Shown: positions 1 to 9,189 of the stretch, piece by piece
Layout of the letters: each line of letters starts with the position of its first letter
How positions within the stretch are numbered: the first letter of the stretch is position 1
DNA from: LMUY01 sp965199005
Lineage (GTDB): Bacteria; Pseudomonadota; Alphaproteobacteria; Acetobacterales; Acetobacteraceae
Reading direction: 5' to 3'
Length of the DNA: 64,000 nucleotides
Assembly: GCA_965199005.1 (NCBI GenBank)
Contig: CBDAQK010000001.1
Coordinates: 2,748,476 to 2,812,475 of the forward strand
Program-made: the position numbers and the translations under genes
Notes under the pieces: model-generated
Seen by the model: only the letters and a program-made list of their open reading frames with translations
The model's database searches: none
What the model was told of the DNA's origin: nothing

Positions 1-1295
1 CGTTTGCTCGCGATCATGTCTGACTCGTCAGCGAGGTAATTCGGGTCGATGCGCAGCGGATCGCGGAAGTCCGCCGAGCGCAGCCGCACGGTGCCGCGGC
101 TGACGGGCCGGTTGCGCCAGATCACGCCGGCAAAGGAATGGGGCTTATGCTGCCAGGGCCAGAGCAGGCGGGGCGCGCCAGCCGATGGACTGGAACCGAG
201 GATTGGATAGAAAGCGATCTGCAGATCCGGCGCCGGCAGGCTCGGATCGGTCCGGATGAAGCCGCCCGCGTGAATCGGACTCATGGCGACCGGGCCTTTC
301 CCGAACAGATAGCCGCGGGCCGCCTGGAAGAAGAATTTTTCGATCCGCAACGTGTCGACCAGCGACACTGGTTGCAGGCATTCGTGGCCAACGGTGACCA
401 CAAGATGGTCCTGCAGATTGGCGCCGACGCCGGGCAGGTGTTGGACCATCGGTATGCCATGTTCGCCCAGGTGGTCTGACGGCCCGATGCCGGACAGCAT
501 GAGGACCTGCGGCGTGTTGATCGCACCGGACGCGACAACGATCTCGCGACGCGCAGTGGCGGTGCTCGCCTCTCCGCCTCGCATGAGTTCGACTCCGGCC
601 GCGCGACCGTCTTTGATGACGATACGGCCGACGTGGGCGTCGGAGACGATGCGCAGGTTCGTGCGCGATGCCCGGTCGGTCAGGAACGCTGCGGCCGTCG
701 TCCGGCGGCGTCCGCGGAATATGTTATGATCGTGACGCCCAAAGCCATCCTGCGCGGCCCCGTTAAAGTCCCTGTTGGCGGGGAATCCAGCCTCCACACC
801 GGCCCGGATAAAGGCATCCGCCAACGGATTGATGGCGCCCGAGTGACTGACGGGCAAAGGCCCGTCCGCGCCGTGGAAGTCGTCGGCGCCCTCATCATAG
901 GTTTCGGAGCGCTTGAAGTAGGGCAGCACGTCCGCATACGACCAACCCGTATTCCCCATCTGGCGCCACGAATCGTAGTCGTAAGGATTGCCACGGATGT
1001 AGACCGCCCCGTTGAACATGAACGAGCCGCCCACCATCCGGCCCCGCGGCAGGAATACGCTGCGCCCGCCAAGGTGCTTCTGTGGCTCGGTCTGATATGA
1101 CCAGTTGTTCATCTTCAGCCGGTTGAGCCGCCCGGCCAGCATCGGCATGCTGTACAGGGGATTACGGCCACTGCCGCCGGCCTCCAAAAGAAGAACCGTC
1201 ATCCCTGAAGCATCGCTGAGCCGCCGTGCCAGGACGCAACCCGCCGAACCAGCACCGATAACGATGAAGTCGAACGTCCCGAGATCCTGCGGCAT
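1..1295 (-). CDS. GMC family FAD-dependent oxidoreductase (partial, runs off window)
   Basis: The reading frame starts at the ATG at 1295 and stays open to base 1, giving 431 codons of a family that is usually about 530-550 residues long; the C-terminal active-site part is outside the window. Near the N-terminus it has the dinucleotide-binding motif VIGAGSAGCVLARRL and the adjoining LLLEAGG. It then carries the GMC signature around GGRSVFLPRGRMVGGS and the second signature GAINTPQVLMLSGIGP. Choline-dehydrogenase-like members oxidise alcohols and pass electrons to quinones or oxygen; the substrate here cannot be read. It is the third gene of a leftward operon, 34 nt after the SDR gene, so it probably oxidises an alcohol made or imported by this locus. 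Confidence 0.9.
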   Translation of the reverse strand, partial: MPQDLGTFDFIVIGAGSAGCVLARRLSDASGMTVLLLEAGGSGRNPLYSMPMLAGRLNRLKMNNWSYQTEPQKHLGGRSVFLPRGRMVGGSFMFNGAVYIRGNPYDYDSWRQMGNTGWSYADVLPYFKRSETYDEGADDFHGADGPLPVSHSGAINPLADAFIRAGVEAGFPANRDFNGAAQDGFGRHDHNIFRGRRRTTAAAFLTDRASRTNLRIVSDAHVGRIVIKDGRAAGVELMRGGEASTATARREIVVASGAINTPQVLMLSGIGPSDHLGEHGIPMVQHLPGVGANLQDHLVVTVGHECLQPVSLVDTLRIEKFFFQAARGYLFGKGPVAMSPIHAGGFIRTDPSLPAPDLQIAFYPILGSSPSAGAPRLLWPWQHKPHSFAGVIWRNRPVSRGTVRLRSADFRDPLRIDPNYLADESDMIASK

Positions 1296-1329
1296 GCTGA
1301 TCGCTTTCAGTGATGGCGGACGTGGCGTG

Positions 1330-2112
1330 TCATGGCACCCAGATCCCGCCTTGTGCCCGGTATAGTGACTCGGAGCCATCTGGGCTCGGATCTGCTTCCA
1401 GTACGGCTGCACGGTAGTCGTCCGCGGAGTCGCATGGCCGGTAGCCGAGCGGGCCGGCATACCGGTTGTCCCAGAACCGCTCCGAGTTGTCGGACGCGCC
1501 AAACACGATCGTGTGGCCGACACGCGCCACCGTCAGCGACTTCTCCACCAATTGGTGCAGGTCGCCGAATGACAGCCAGGTCCGCAGGTGCCGGCGATTG
1601 CACGGAATGGGCTCGCACGACCCGATGCGGATCGAGACCGTCTCCAGCCCATGCTTATCCCAGTAGAGCTGGGCAATGGCCTCGCCGAACACCTTCCCGA
1701 CGCCGTAGAACGAGTCCGGCCGGGTTGGAGCCTGCGTGTCAATCACTTCGGTCTGCAGGTAATAGCCGACGGCATGCACCGAACTGGCGAAGATCATGCG
1801 CTTGACACCGGCCAACCTTGCCGCCTCGTACAGGGCGTGAACACCGATGATGTTCACCCTTGCGACGGCCTCGAACGACTCGTCCTTGGACACGCCACCG
1901 AAATGCACCACGGCGTCCATCCCCGCCACCAACGGAGCAGCGGCCGTCGGATGCGCCAAATCGGCTTGCACCAACTCCTCGTTGTCCGCCGGATCGGATA
2001 ATGCCGCGATGTCGGTCGAGCGGAGCAGGGTCACCTGGGGCGCGAGTGCCTTGCGCAGCGTAGTGCCGAGCAGGCCCGCGGCTCCGGTTAGCAAGACTTT
2101 GCGGTAGAGCAT
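1330..2112 (-). CDS. NAD-dependent epimerase/dehydratase-fold protein, uronate dehydrogenase-like
   Basis: This is a 260-residue extended SDR. The N-terminus has a Rossmann GxxGxxG motif (TGAAGLLG, residues 9-16). A serine-rich stretch FASSVHAVGY lies near residue 110, and the catalytic Tyr136-x3-Lys140 pair sits in YGVGK. Length and motif spacing match uronate dehydrogenases (about 265 residues), which oxidise galacturonate or glucuronate to aldarolactones, and the RHLRTWLSF segment also resembles that family. That substrate is a family-level inference, because related proteins of this size act on other sugars. It lies 11 nt downstream of the amine oxidase gene and just upstream of the GMC gene, which suggests one transcript. 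Confidence 0.78.
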   Translation of the reverse strand: MLYRKVLLTGAAGLLGTTLRKALAPQVTLLRSTDIAALSDPADNEELVQADLAHPTAAAPLVAGMDAVVHFGGVSKDESFEAVARVNIIGVHALYEAARLAGVKRMIFASSVHAVGYYLQTEVIDTQAPTRPDSFYGVGKVFGEAIAQLYWDKHGLETVSIRIGSCEPIPCNRRHLRTWLSFGDLHQLVEKSLTVARVGHTIVFGASDNSERFWDNRYAGPLGYRPCDSADDYRAAVLEADPSPDGSESLYRAQGGIWVP

Positions 2113-2123
2113 GTTTCAGCCGA

Positions 2124-3323
2124 TCAGGCGGCGGCGGCGGTGAAAAAGCGGCTCAGCCTGAACGGTGCCAGATCCACCGTGCTCGCTCCCTCCGCCAGGG
2201 TTTGCGCAACGGCCTCGCCCACACCCAGCGAATGCTTGAAGCCGTGGCCGGAACAGGCCGACACGACCATGACGGCATCCATGTCCGGATGCCGGTCGAT
2301 GATGAAGCCCTTGTCCGGCGTGTTGGTGTAGAAGCAACTCGCCGACTGCACGACCTTGGGGGTGACCCCCGCGATGTTGGGGCCGACATGATGGCGGTGG
2401 AACTCCGCCGATTCCTGCGGCGACACGCGCCGCTCGACAGTGCGCAGATCAATGTCGGGGACTTCGCGGCTGGCCGTCATCTTGATGCCCTCGGACGGGT
2501 CGGTGACCGGGAAGCCTGTGAAATAATCCTCCAGCCGGTCGGTCACGAACCAGATGAAGGTCGGGAAGCGCTCAGGCGCGAATGCGGCGTAATCAGGGGC
2601 GGCATACCAGTGCAGAACTTGGCGCGTCACAGTCAGTATGCGCGCCAGGGTCGGGCCGAGCAGATCCCGCGTCCACGCTCCAGCCGTGACGACTACCTTT
2701 TTGGCCTCGATGGGCCCGGCGGATGTCTCGAGCCGGACCACCCCGGCCGATTGATGGATGGCATTCACCGTTGTGTGCGTAAGCGTCGTGGTGCCCAGCG
2801 CCCGGGCTGAACGGAGTTGCGCCGCAATGGCGGCCTCCGGCCGGATATACCCTGATTGCGGCTCGAGGTAACCGCGGTCGGAATCGCGAAACGTGAGGAA
2901 CTGCGGGTAGCGGTGCCGTAGCTCGTCCGCGTCCAGCATTTCGTGTCTGACACCGAACTGGCCAGCCATCTGGATGCTGGTCGCCAGGAAATCGTTCTCG
3001 CCATGCAATGGCGTCGCGCCGGTCGCCGAGCCGACGATCAAGGTGCCCGACCTGACCAGAAGCGTCTCGCCCCACTCCTCCTCTAGTTCGGCCAGGATCC
3101 GGTGAGTGCGGAGGACGAGCGGAACGTAAGCCGGGCCTTCGCCAACAGCTTCACGGGTTACCCGCGACCCACCATGGCTGGAGCCTTCAGCGTGCGGCGG
3201 ATCAAACCGATCGATCCCGAGCGCTGTAACGCCGCGCTTCGCCAGTTGATAGAGCGTGGCGGCTCCCATCGCTCCCATGCCGATCACCACGACGTCGGCA
3301 CGGGATATGGAAATAGCGGCCAT
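2124..3323 (-). CDS. FAD-dependent amine oxidase, sarcosine / N-methyltryptophan oxidase family
   Basis: This is a 399-residue DAO-fold flavoprotein. The chosen start (ATG at 3323, MAAISISR) puts the FAD-binding motif VVIGMGAMGAATLYQLAKRG at the N-terminus; an ATG 63 nt further upstream would add an unlikely leader. SSHGGSRVTREA follows the ADP-binding region. Near the C-terminus SCFYTNTPDKGF contains Cys330, which aligns with the cysteine that binds FAD covalently in monomeric sarcosine oxidase and N-methyltryptophan oxidase. Such enzymes oxidatively demethylate secondary amines to formaldehyde, H2O2 and the primary amine. It is first in the leftward operon and divergent from hyuA. That fits oxidation of an N-methyl amino acid released by the hydantoinase, though substrate identity is inferred. 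Confidence 0.85.
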   Translation of the reverse strand: MAAISISRADVVVIGMGAMGAATLYQLAKRGVTALGIDRFDPPHAEGSSHGGSRVTREAVGEGPAYVPLVLRTHRILAELEEEWGETLLVRSGTLIVGSATGATPLHGENDFLATSIQMAGQFGVRHEMLDADELRHRYPQFLTFRDSDRGYLEPQSGYIRPEAAIAAQLRSARALGTTTLTHTTVNAIHQSAGVVRLETSAGPIEAKKVVVTAGAWTRDLLGPTLARILTVTRQVLHWYAAPDYAAFAPERFPTFIWFVTDRLEDYFTGFPVTDPSEGIKMTASREVPDIDLRTVERRVSPQESAEFHRHHVGPNIAGVTPKVVQSASCFYTNTPDKGFIIDRHPDMDAVMVVSACSGHGFKHSLGVGEAVAQTLAEGASTVDLAPFRLSRFFTAAAA

Positions 3324-3615
3324 CTGTCTTGAACCTTCACGCTGGTCGACGGGTGCAATCATTCTCCCAGTCCACCTCCAGCGCAAGAGGTATGATCAAT
3401 GCCATGCCGCCACAGCGATGAAACCCGACAACTGTCGCCGCGCTGGCGTATTGGTCCGAGACGGTTCTTAACGCTTGACAGGTCATCATATAACTAACAC
3501 GTTTCTGCAATATCTGGTTGAGCACACGCTCGCTGCCGCCTGGAGGTCTTCAGACGCCTGATGAAGCCGAGCATTTGCAGACGACGGATGGGACAGTCAG
3601 GGCAAAGCTCAGTCA
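3324..3615 (+). promoter_or_regulatory. Divergent promoter region between the amine oxidase and hyuA operons
   Basis: This 292-nt gap separates two operons read in opposite directions and holds no convincing gene. A consensus-like TTGACA lies at 3475-3480, followed by an AT-rich stretch (3485-3500) that is the most likely start-site region. No -10 box at ideal 17-nt spacing is obvious, so the exact promoters are unresolved. The FadR-type regulator at 12765-13475 is the natural candidate to act here. Confidence 0.4.
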
Positions 3616-5718
3616 ATGGAGGCTGAGCGGCCGCGGGTTGGCGTCGACATCGGCGGCACGTTTACCGACATAGCTTTGGTAAGGGACGGCCAACTCTTCT
3701 CGACCAAGCTATTGACCACACACGCGGCGCCGGAGGCTGCCATCATCGACGGGATCACGCAGGTGGCTCGCCTGGCCAACCTTCGCCTGACCGAGATTGG
3801 CGCCGTAATCCACGGCACCACGCTTGCAACCAACGCATTGATCGAACGACGCGGCGCGCGCACAGCGTTCATCACGACATCCGGCTTCCGCGACGTGGTC
3901 GAGATGCGGACCGAAAACCGTTTTGAACTCTACGACCTGGACATCGTCCTGCCGGCAGCGCTCGTGCCGCGCAAGGATCGCCACGTCGTGCACGAGCGGA
4001 TCGACGCAAAAGGCAACGTGCTGCGCCACCTTGACGTCGCGGAGGTGCGTCGGGTTGCCGCGCGTATCGTGCAACTGGGCTACGAGAGCGTGGCAATCGG
4101 CCTCCTGCACTCCTACGTCAATCCGGGCCACGAGCGCCGCATCCGCGACATCCTGCTTGAGCACCGGGCGGACCTTCCGGTGTCGCTGTCCAGCGAAGTC
4201 TCTCCTCAGATGCGGGAGTTCCAGCGGTTCAACACGGTCTGCGCCAACGCCTACGTCAAACCACTCATGGCATCTTATCTCGGCCGCCTGGCCGAACGCC
4301 TTCGCGGGGCCGGCACGGACTGCCCCGTGTTCATGATCCACTCCGGCGGCGGACTCATCACGCTCGAGACCGCGGCTGAATTCCCGGTCCGGTTGCTCGA
4401 GTCTGGCCCCGCTGGCGGCGCCATCTTCGCGGCCGGCATCGCCGCGCGCTATGACCTGGGGCGGGTGTTGTCCTACGACATGGGCGGGACGACGGCCAAG
4501 ATCTGCCTGATCGAGGACGGCGTGCCGAAGACGGCCAAGATGTTCGAGGTCGCGCGCACCTATCGGTTCAAAAAGGGCAGCGGCATGCCGATCTCGATCC
4601 CGGTCATCGAGATGGTGGAAATCGGCGCCGGAGGCGGCTCCATCGCCAGCGTCGACCGGATGGGCCAGATCCGCGTGGGCCCGCAGAGCGCCGGGTCGGA
4701 ACCGGGGCCCGCCTGCTACGGCCGTGGCGGAGCCAAGCCCACCGTGACAGATGCCGACCTGGTGCTCGGCCGATTGGACCCCGACCGCTTCGCCGGTGGG
4801 ACCATCGCGCTGTCGCGCTCCGCGGCGGAGGGTGCGCTCGCCGACGACCTGGCCGTCAAGCTGGGGATCGGGGTGCAGGAAGCGGCGTTTGGATTGTGCG
4901 AGATGGTGGACGAAACCATGTCCGGCGCGGCCCGCATGCACGGGGTTGAGAACGGCGCAGATCTGGCGGGCTACACCATGGTGGCCTTCGGTGGCGCCGC
5001 CCCGCTGCACGCGTCGCGCATTTGCGAGAAGCTGGGGATCGCGCAGTGCCTGGTCCCGCCTGGTGCCGGGGTCGGGTCGGCGATCGGCTTCCTCCAGGCG
5101 CCGGTCGCCTTCGAGGCGGTTCGCAGCGCCTATCTCCGTCTCGGCCAGTTCAATCCGGACAAGGTGAACGCCGTGCTGGCGGATCTGACGGACGAGGCCA
5201 TCCGGTTCGTCCGGGCCGCCGAGCCGGCAGCCGCGATCGAGACCGAATGCACCATCTACGTCCGCTATGTCGGCCAGGGATGGGAGATTCCCGTCGCCTT
5301 CGACATCCGCCGCTACACCGGGGCCGATGCACCCGGCGTGATGGCCCGGTTCGAGGATGCTTACAGGCAGCTTTTCGGACGCGCCATCGCCGGGCTGGAC
5401 GCCGAGATCGTCAGCTGGTCGCTGCGCGCGAGCGTCCCGGTCCGCCGGCCGGATAAGGTCGGAACGGTCCCGGCCATGCAGCAGGCGCTTGCCCCGTCCA
5501 GCCGGGCCTTGTTCGACACCAACGTGGGCGCAGTGTCACAAGCCGGGGTCATCGGGCGCGACACACTTGCCAGCGGCATGTGGATTGGCGGCCCGGCCAT
5601 CATCGTCGAACGGGAGACCACCACCATTGTATCGTCGGCGTTCGACGCGATCATGCAGCCGGATGGCTGTCTGCTGCTTCGCACGAAGGCCGCCCGGCCC
5701 GGCGCGGTGCCGGCATGA
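3616..5718 (+). CDS. hyuA: Hydantoinase / 5-oxoprolinase family subunit A (HyuA)
   Basis: This 700-residue protein matches the usual length of HyuA (N-methylhydantoinase A). The actin-like ATPase phosphate loop VGVDIGGTFTDIALV is at residues 9-23. The middle has IHGTTLATNALIERRG and the second phosphate motif SYDMGGTTAKICLIEDG, and the C-terminal part has AFGGAAPLHA. HyuA phosphorylates a lactam such as 5-oxoproline, hydantoin or N-methylhydantoin using ATP, and HyuB then opens the ring. It heads a rightward operon: its TGA overlaps the hyuB start (ATGA) and ABC transporter genes follow. Which lactam is used cannot be told from sequence, but a gamma-glutamyltransferase downstream makes 5-oxoproline-type chemistry plausible. 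Confidence 0.93.
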   Translation: MEAERPRVGVDIGGTFTDIALVRDGQLFSTKLLTTHAAPEAAIIDGITQVARLANLRLTEIGAVIHGTTLATNALIERRGARTAFITTSGFRDVVEMRTENRFELYDLDIVLPAALVPRKDRHVVHERIDAKGNVLRHLDVAEVRRVAARIVQLGYESVAIGLLHSYVNPGHERRIRDILLEHRADLPVSLSSEVSPQMREFQRFNTVCANAYVKPLMASYLGRLAERLRGAGTDCPVFMIHSGGGLITLETAAEFPVRLLESGPAGGAIFAAGIAARYDLGRVLSYDMGGTTAKICLIEDGVPKTAKMFEVARTYRFKKGSGMPISIPVIEMVEIGAGGGSIASVDRMGQIRVGPQSAGSEPGPACYGRGGAKPTVTDADLVLGRLDPDRFAGGTIALSRSAAEGALADDLAVKLGIGVQEAAFGLCEMVDETMSGAARMHGVENGADLAGYTMVAFGGAAPLHASRICEKLGIAQCLVPPGAGVGSAIGFLQAPVAFEAVRSAYLRLGQFNPDKVNAVLADLTDEAIRFVRAAEPAAAIETECTIYVRYVGQGWEIPVAFDIRRYTGADAPGVMARFEDAYRQLFGRAIAGLDAEIVSWSLRASVPVRRPDKVGTVPAMQQALAPSSRALFDTNVGAVSQAGVIGRDTLASGMWIGGPAIIVERETTTIVSSAFDAIMQPDGCLLLRTKAARPGAVPA

Positions 5719-7370
5719 TGCGGGATGCGGTGACCGCCGTGCGGCTGCAGATCATGTGGAACCGGCTGATCTCGGTCGTGGAGGAACAGGCGGTTACCCT
5801 TGTCCGCACCGCGTTCAGCACCAGCGTGCGCGAGTCCGGGGACCTCTCCGCAGGCGTGTTCAACCGCGCTGGCGAGATGGTCGCCCAAGCCGTCACCGGC
5901 ACCCCCGGCCACGTCAATGCAATGGCGGCCGCGGTAGGGCACTTCATCGCCGCGATCGGTGCCGGCGATATCCACCAGGGCGACGTCTACATCACCAACG
6001 ACCCCTGGCGCGGCACCGGGCATCTGCACGACATCACCGTCGTCAGCCCGTCCTTCCGGGATAACCGTCTGATCGGCTACTTCGCCTGCACGGCCCATGT
6101 CGTCGATATCGGCGGACGCGGCTTCGGCCCCGACGCGGCGGAGGTCTACGAGGAAGGCCTGTTCATCCCGATCATGAAGTTCGCGGTCCGCGGCACCGTC
6201 AACCGCGACCTGGTCAACATCATCCGCCACAATGTCCGCGAGGCGAATCAGGTCGTGGGCGACATCCACTCCCTCGCCGCCTGCAACGAGATTGGCGACC
6301 GGCGGCTGTCGGCGATGATGGACGAGTTCGGCATCGACGACATCGAGGAGCTGGCAGGCTTCATCTTCGACCGGTCATACCAGGCGACGATGGCCATCCT
6401 GGCCAACCTGCCGCCAGGCACGTACCGCAACACCATGCGCGTGGACGGCTACGGCGCCCCGGTGGACATCGCCGTCAGCCTGCTTGTCTCCGCGGAGTGC
6501 ATCGTCGCGGACTACACGGGCACGTCGCCGCAGAGTCCGCTCGGTATCAACGTCCCGCTGATCTACACCACCGCCTATACGGCCTACGGACTGAAATGCG
6601 CCTTGGCCCCGGACATCCCGAACAACGCCGCCTCCCTGCGCCCCTTCGTGGTCGCGGCACCCGAGGGCTGCATCCTCAACGCCCTGCATCCCGCACCCGT
6701 CGCGGTCCGCCACGTACTCGGGCATTTCCTGCCCGACGCGGTGCTGGGGGCGGTGCACCGGATGCTGCCGGGCCGGGCACCGGCCGAGGGGGCGGGCGCG
6801 CTGTGGAACATCCATGTCAGCGTGCGCCCGTCGGAGGGGCGGCAGGCGGATGGCGTCGATCTGCACCGGACGGAGATCCTGATGTTCAACAGCGGCGGGG
6901 GCGGTGCCCGGCCGTCGCTCGACGGATTGAACGCAACCGCTTTCCCGAGCGGCGTGCACAGCGTGTCCGTGGAGGCGATTGAGAATGTCGGCCCCGTCAC
7001 GGTGTGGCGCAAGGAGTTGCGGGAAGGGTCCGGCGGTGCCGGGACGTATCGCGGCGGTCTGGGCCAGGTTGTGGAAATTGCGCCGAACGCCGGGCACGAG
7101 TTCCACTTCAATGCCATGTTCGACCGCGTCGCCAACGTGGCGCATGGGCGGGATGGTGGCCAGGACGGGCAGGCCGGATCCGTCCAACTCGACGATGGCA
7201 CGGTGATGCGGGCAAAGGGGAAACAGTTCGTGCCCGCGGGCCGGCGCCTCGTGCTGTCCCTGCCCGGTGGCGGCGGCTACGGACCTCCGGCCGCCCGCAA
7301 CGCCGGGCAGATCGCCAGCGACCGCGAGCACGCCTATATCGCGGCTGACACCGGAACCGCCGATCCGTGA
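5715..7370 (+). CDS. hyuB: Hydantoinase / 5-oxoprolinase family subunit B (HyuB)
   Basis: This 551-residue partner of HyuA is placed at the tandem ATGATG at 5715, overlapping the hyuA stop codon; earlier starts would lie entirely inside hyuA. Family landmarks are RTAFSTSVRESGDLSAGVF near residue 28, the metal-site region DVYITNDPWRGTGHLHD, and the C-terminal glycine-rich LSLPGGGGYGPP. HyuB carries the ring-opening half-reaction on the phosphorylated lactam. The ATGA overlap indicates translational coupling and one-to-one expression. The gene ends in a GTGA overlap with the first permease, so uptake and catabolism are on one message. Confidence 0.92.
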   Translation: MMRDAVTAVRLQIMWNRLISVVEEQAVTLVRTAFSTSVRESGDLSAGVFNRAGEMVAQAVTGTPGHVNAMAAAVGHFIAAIGAGDIHQGDVYITNDPWRGTGHLHDITVVSPSFRDNRLIGYFACTAHVVDIGGRGFGPDAAEVYEEGLFIPIMKFAVRGTVNRDLVNIIRHNVREANQVVGDIHSLAACNEIGDRRLSAMMDEFGIDDIEELAGFIFDRSYQATMAILANLPPGTYRNTMRVDGYGAPVDIAVSLLVSAECIVADYTGTSPQSPLGINVPLIYTTAYTAYGLKCALAPDIPNNAASLRPFVVAAPEGCILNALHPAPVAVRHVLGHFLPDAVLGAVHRMLPGRAPAEGAGALWNIHVSVRPSEGRQADGVDLHRTEILMFNSGGGGARPSLDGLNATAFPSGVHSVSVEAIENVGPVTVWRKELREGSGGAGTYRGGLGQVVEIAPNAGHEFHFNAMFDRVANVAHGRDGGQDGQAGSVQLDDGTVMRAKGKQFVPAGRRLVLSLPGGGGYGPPAARNAGQIASDREHAYIAADTGTADP

Positions 7371-8266
7371 GCGGCGCAGCCAGCAAGGTGCGCGGTCGGG
7401 CGGGCCAAACCGCCAGAATGCTGGTGTGGTTCGCGCCAGTACTGACTTTGCTGGTCCTCGTGATCCTCTACCCCGTCTGCGACCTGGTCTGGATCAGCGT
7501 GAGCGAGACGCGGTATTTCACCGCCGTCCGGTTCGTCGGCATGGCGAACTTCACCGCTCTGTTCGAGTCCTCGGACTTCGCTGACATGACCATCGTCTCG
7601 CTCACCTTTCTGTCCGGGACCCTGGCCCTCACGCTGGTCCTGGGGCTCGTGTCGGCGGTGGCGCTGCAAGCCCTGCCTCGCCACCGGGCAACGCTGGTTC
7701 GCACTGTCCTGCTGTTGCCGTGGACGCTATCCATGACGGTGGTGGGCTGCCTGTGGCTATGGCTGCTCAACCCGTCCTACGGCTTGGTGCGCTATCTGCT
7801 GGAGTCGGTTGGCATTCCGCCGGGCTTGATGCTTGGCGACCCGGATCTGGCGCTATGGCTTGTGATCCTGACAACGGTCTGGTGGTCGTTTCCATATCCC
7901 ATGGTCCTGCTGACGGCGGCGCTGCAGAGCGTGCCCAAGGAGCTGTATGAGGCGATCGAGATGGATGGCGGCGGCTGGCTGCAGCAATTCGCCCAGGTCA
8001 CTTGGCCGCATATTCTGCCGACCATGGCCAATGCCGGCGTTGCGCTTTGCATCGTCTACCTGACTCTCGTGAGTTTGCTGGTCGTGATGACCGGCGGCGG
8101 CCCGCTCGGCGCGACGACGACGTGGAGCTTCGCCATCTATAACCAGACGATGAACTCGGTCGACGTCTCCTCCTCCGCCGTCCTGTCCGTCGTCGTGCTG
8201 ATGACCAACATCTGCCTGGGAATTGCCTCAAAATGGATCGCGGGCCGCTCCCATGTGGCAGGCTGA
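7367..8266 (+). CDS. ABC transporter permease, MalF/UgpA-type
   Basis: This 299-residue permease starts at a GTG that overlaps the hyuB TGA. Six hydrophobic segments can be seen, the first at LVWFAPVLTLLVLVILYPV. The cytoplasmic EAA loop is present as EAIEMDGGGWLQQFAQVTWP, followed by the hydrophobic tail typical of the carbohydrate-uptake (CUT1) branch. It should pair with the next permease and with the binding protein at 9190. No functional ATPase gene lies in the operon, only a relic at 12359-12651, so this transporter must borrow an ATPase from elsewhere or be inactive. Confidence 0.92.
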   Translation: MSGAASKVRGRAGQTARMLVWFAPVLTLLVLVILYPVCDLVWISVSETRYFTAVRFVGMANFTALFESSDFADMTIVSLTFLSGTLALTLVLGLVSAVALQALPRHRATLVRTVLLLPWTLSMTVVGCLWLWLLNPSYGLVRYLLESVGIPPGLMLGDPDLALWLVILTTVWWSFPYPMVLLTAALQSVPKELYEAIEMDGGGWLQQFAQVTWPHILPTMANAGVALCIVYLTLVSLLVVMTGGGPLGATTTWSFAIYNQTMNSVDVSSSAVLSVVVLMTNICLGIASKWIAGRSHVAG

Positions 8267-9134
8267 TCCGCCCCGCCTGGCATTGGCGGCTGGCCCGGCG
8301 CTGCCCGCGCGGACCGGGGCCGGGTTGGTGCTCGGCCTCGCCTGCGTGCTCACCATCGTGTTCGTCCTGGCGCCGATCGCCTGGGCCGTAGTGACATCGC
8401 TGAAGACCGAGATCGGCTCGGTCGCCTATCCGCCGAGCCTGATCCCGCATCCGGCCAGCACCGCGAGCTACTGGCGGGTGATCACCGAACAGAACTTCCC
8501 GCGCGAGCTCTACAACTCGGTCCTGTATTCGGTCTCGTCCGTGCTGCTTGCGATCCTGGTGGCGGCGCCCGCCGGGTATGCCGCCGCCCGTTTCGTTTTC
8601 CCTGGCAAGAACGCGGTTATGCTGGTGATCCTCGGGACCTCGATGATCCCGACGGTGGCGCTGCTGATCCCGCTCTATGGGTTGTTGAGCCGCCTCAACC
8701 TACTGAACAGCGCCGTCGCCCTCATCGTGATCGAGGCCGCGCGGATCGCTCCGCAGACCGTCTGGTTCATCCAGACCTTCTGCTACACCGTCTCGCGCGA
8801 GATCGAGGAGGCGGCCGAGATGGACGGCGCGTCGCCGGGCGAGGTGTTCGGCTTCGTCGTCCTGCCACTGATCCGCCCGGGAATCGCCGCCATCGCCATC
8901 CTGGGGCTGATCACCGTGTGGAACGACTATTTGACCGTCGCGGTGTTCGCGCCGGATGCGGCGAAGCGCACGCTGCAGGTCGCTATCGTCAACCAGGTGC
9001 TGGATTCCAACGGCGTGTCCTGGTCGTACATGATGGCGTTCGTCGTCGTCGCCTCCGCACCCGTGGTGCTGATGTTCCTGCTCGCGCAGCGCTGGTTCAT
9101 CGCCGGTCTGACCGCCGGCGGGGTCAAGGGATGA
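8253..9134 (+). CDS. ABC transporter permease, MalG/UgpE-type
   Basis: This 293-residue permease is placed at the ATG at 8253 (MWQADPP), which overlaps the previous gene by 14 nt; a TTG 30 nt upstream is possible. The first membrane segment is around LACVLTIVFVLAPIAWAVV. The EAA loop reads EAAEMDGASPGEVFGFVVLP and is followed by IRPGIAAIAILG, as in MalG-type permeases. Together with the preceding permease it forms a CUT1-like channel. The substrate may be an amino-acid-derived compound rather than a sugar, judging from the catabolic neighbours; that is inference. Confidence 0.92.
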   Translation: MWQADPPRLALAAGPALPARTGAGLVLGLACVLTIVFVLAPIAWAVVTSLKTEIGSVAYPPSLIPHPASTASYWRVITEQNFPRELYNSVLYSVSSVLLAILVAAPAGYAAARFVFPGKNAVMLVILGTSMIPTVALLIPLYGLLSRLNLLNSAVALIVIEAARIAPQTVWFIQTFCYTVSREIEEAAEMDGASPGEVFGFVVLPLIRPGIAAIAILGLITVWNDYLTVAVFAPDAAKRTLQVAIVNQVLDSNGVSWSYMMAFVVVASAPVVLMFLLAQRWFIAGLTAGGVKG

Positions 9135-9189
9135 GAGTTGCGCGCCATTTTGTGTTTGAAAGCAACCTGCCGAACGGGAGACTAAGCCA

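Noticed and set aside
3709..5010. Long leftward open frame (433 codons) opposite hyuA
   Set aside because: Arg/His/Gly-biased mirror frame of a well-supported gene; no family motif or ribosome site.
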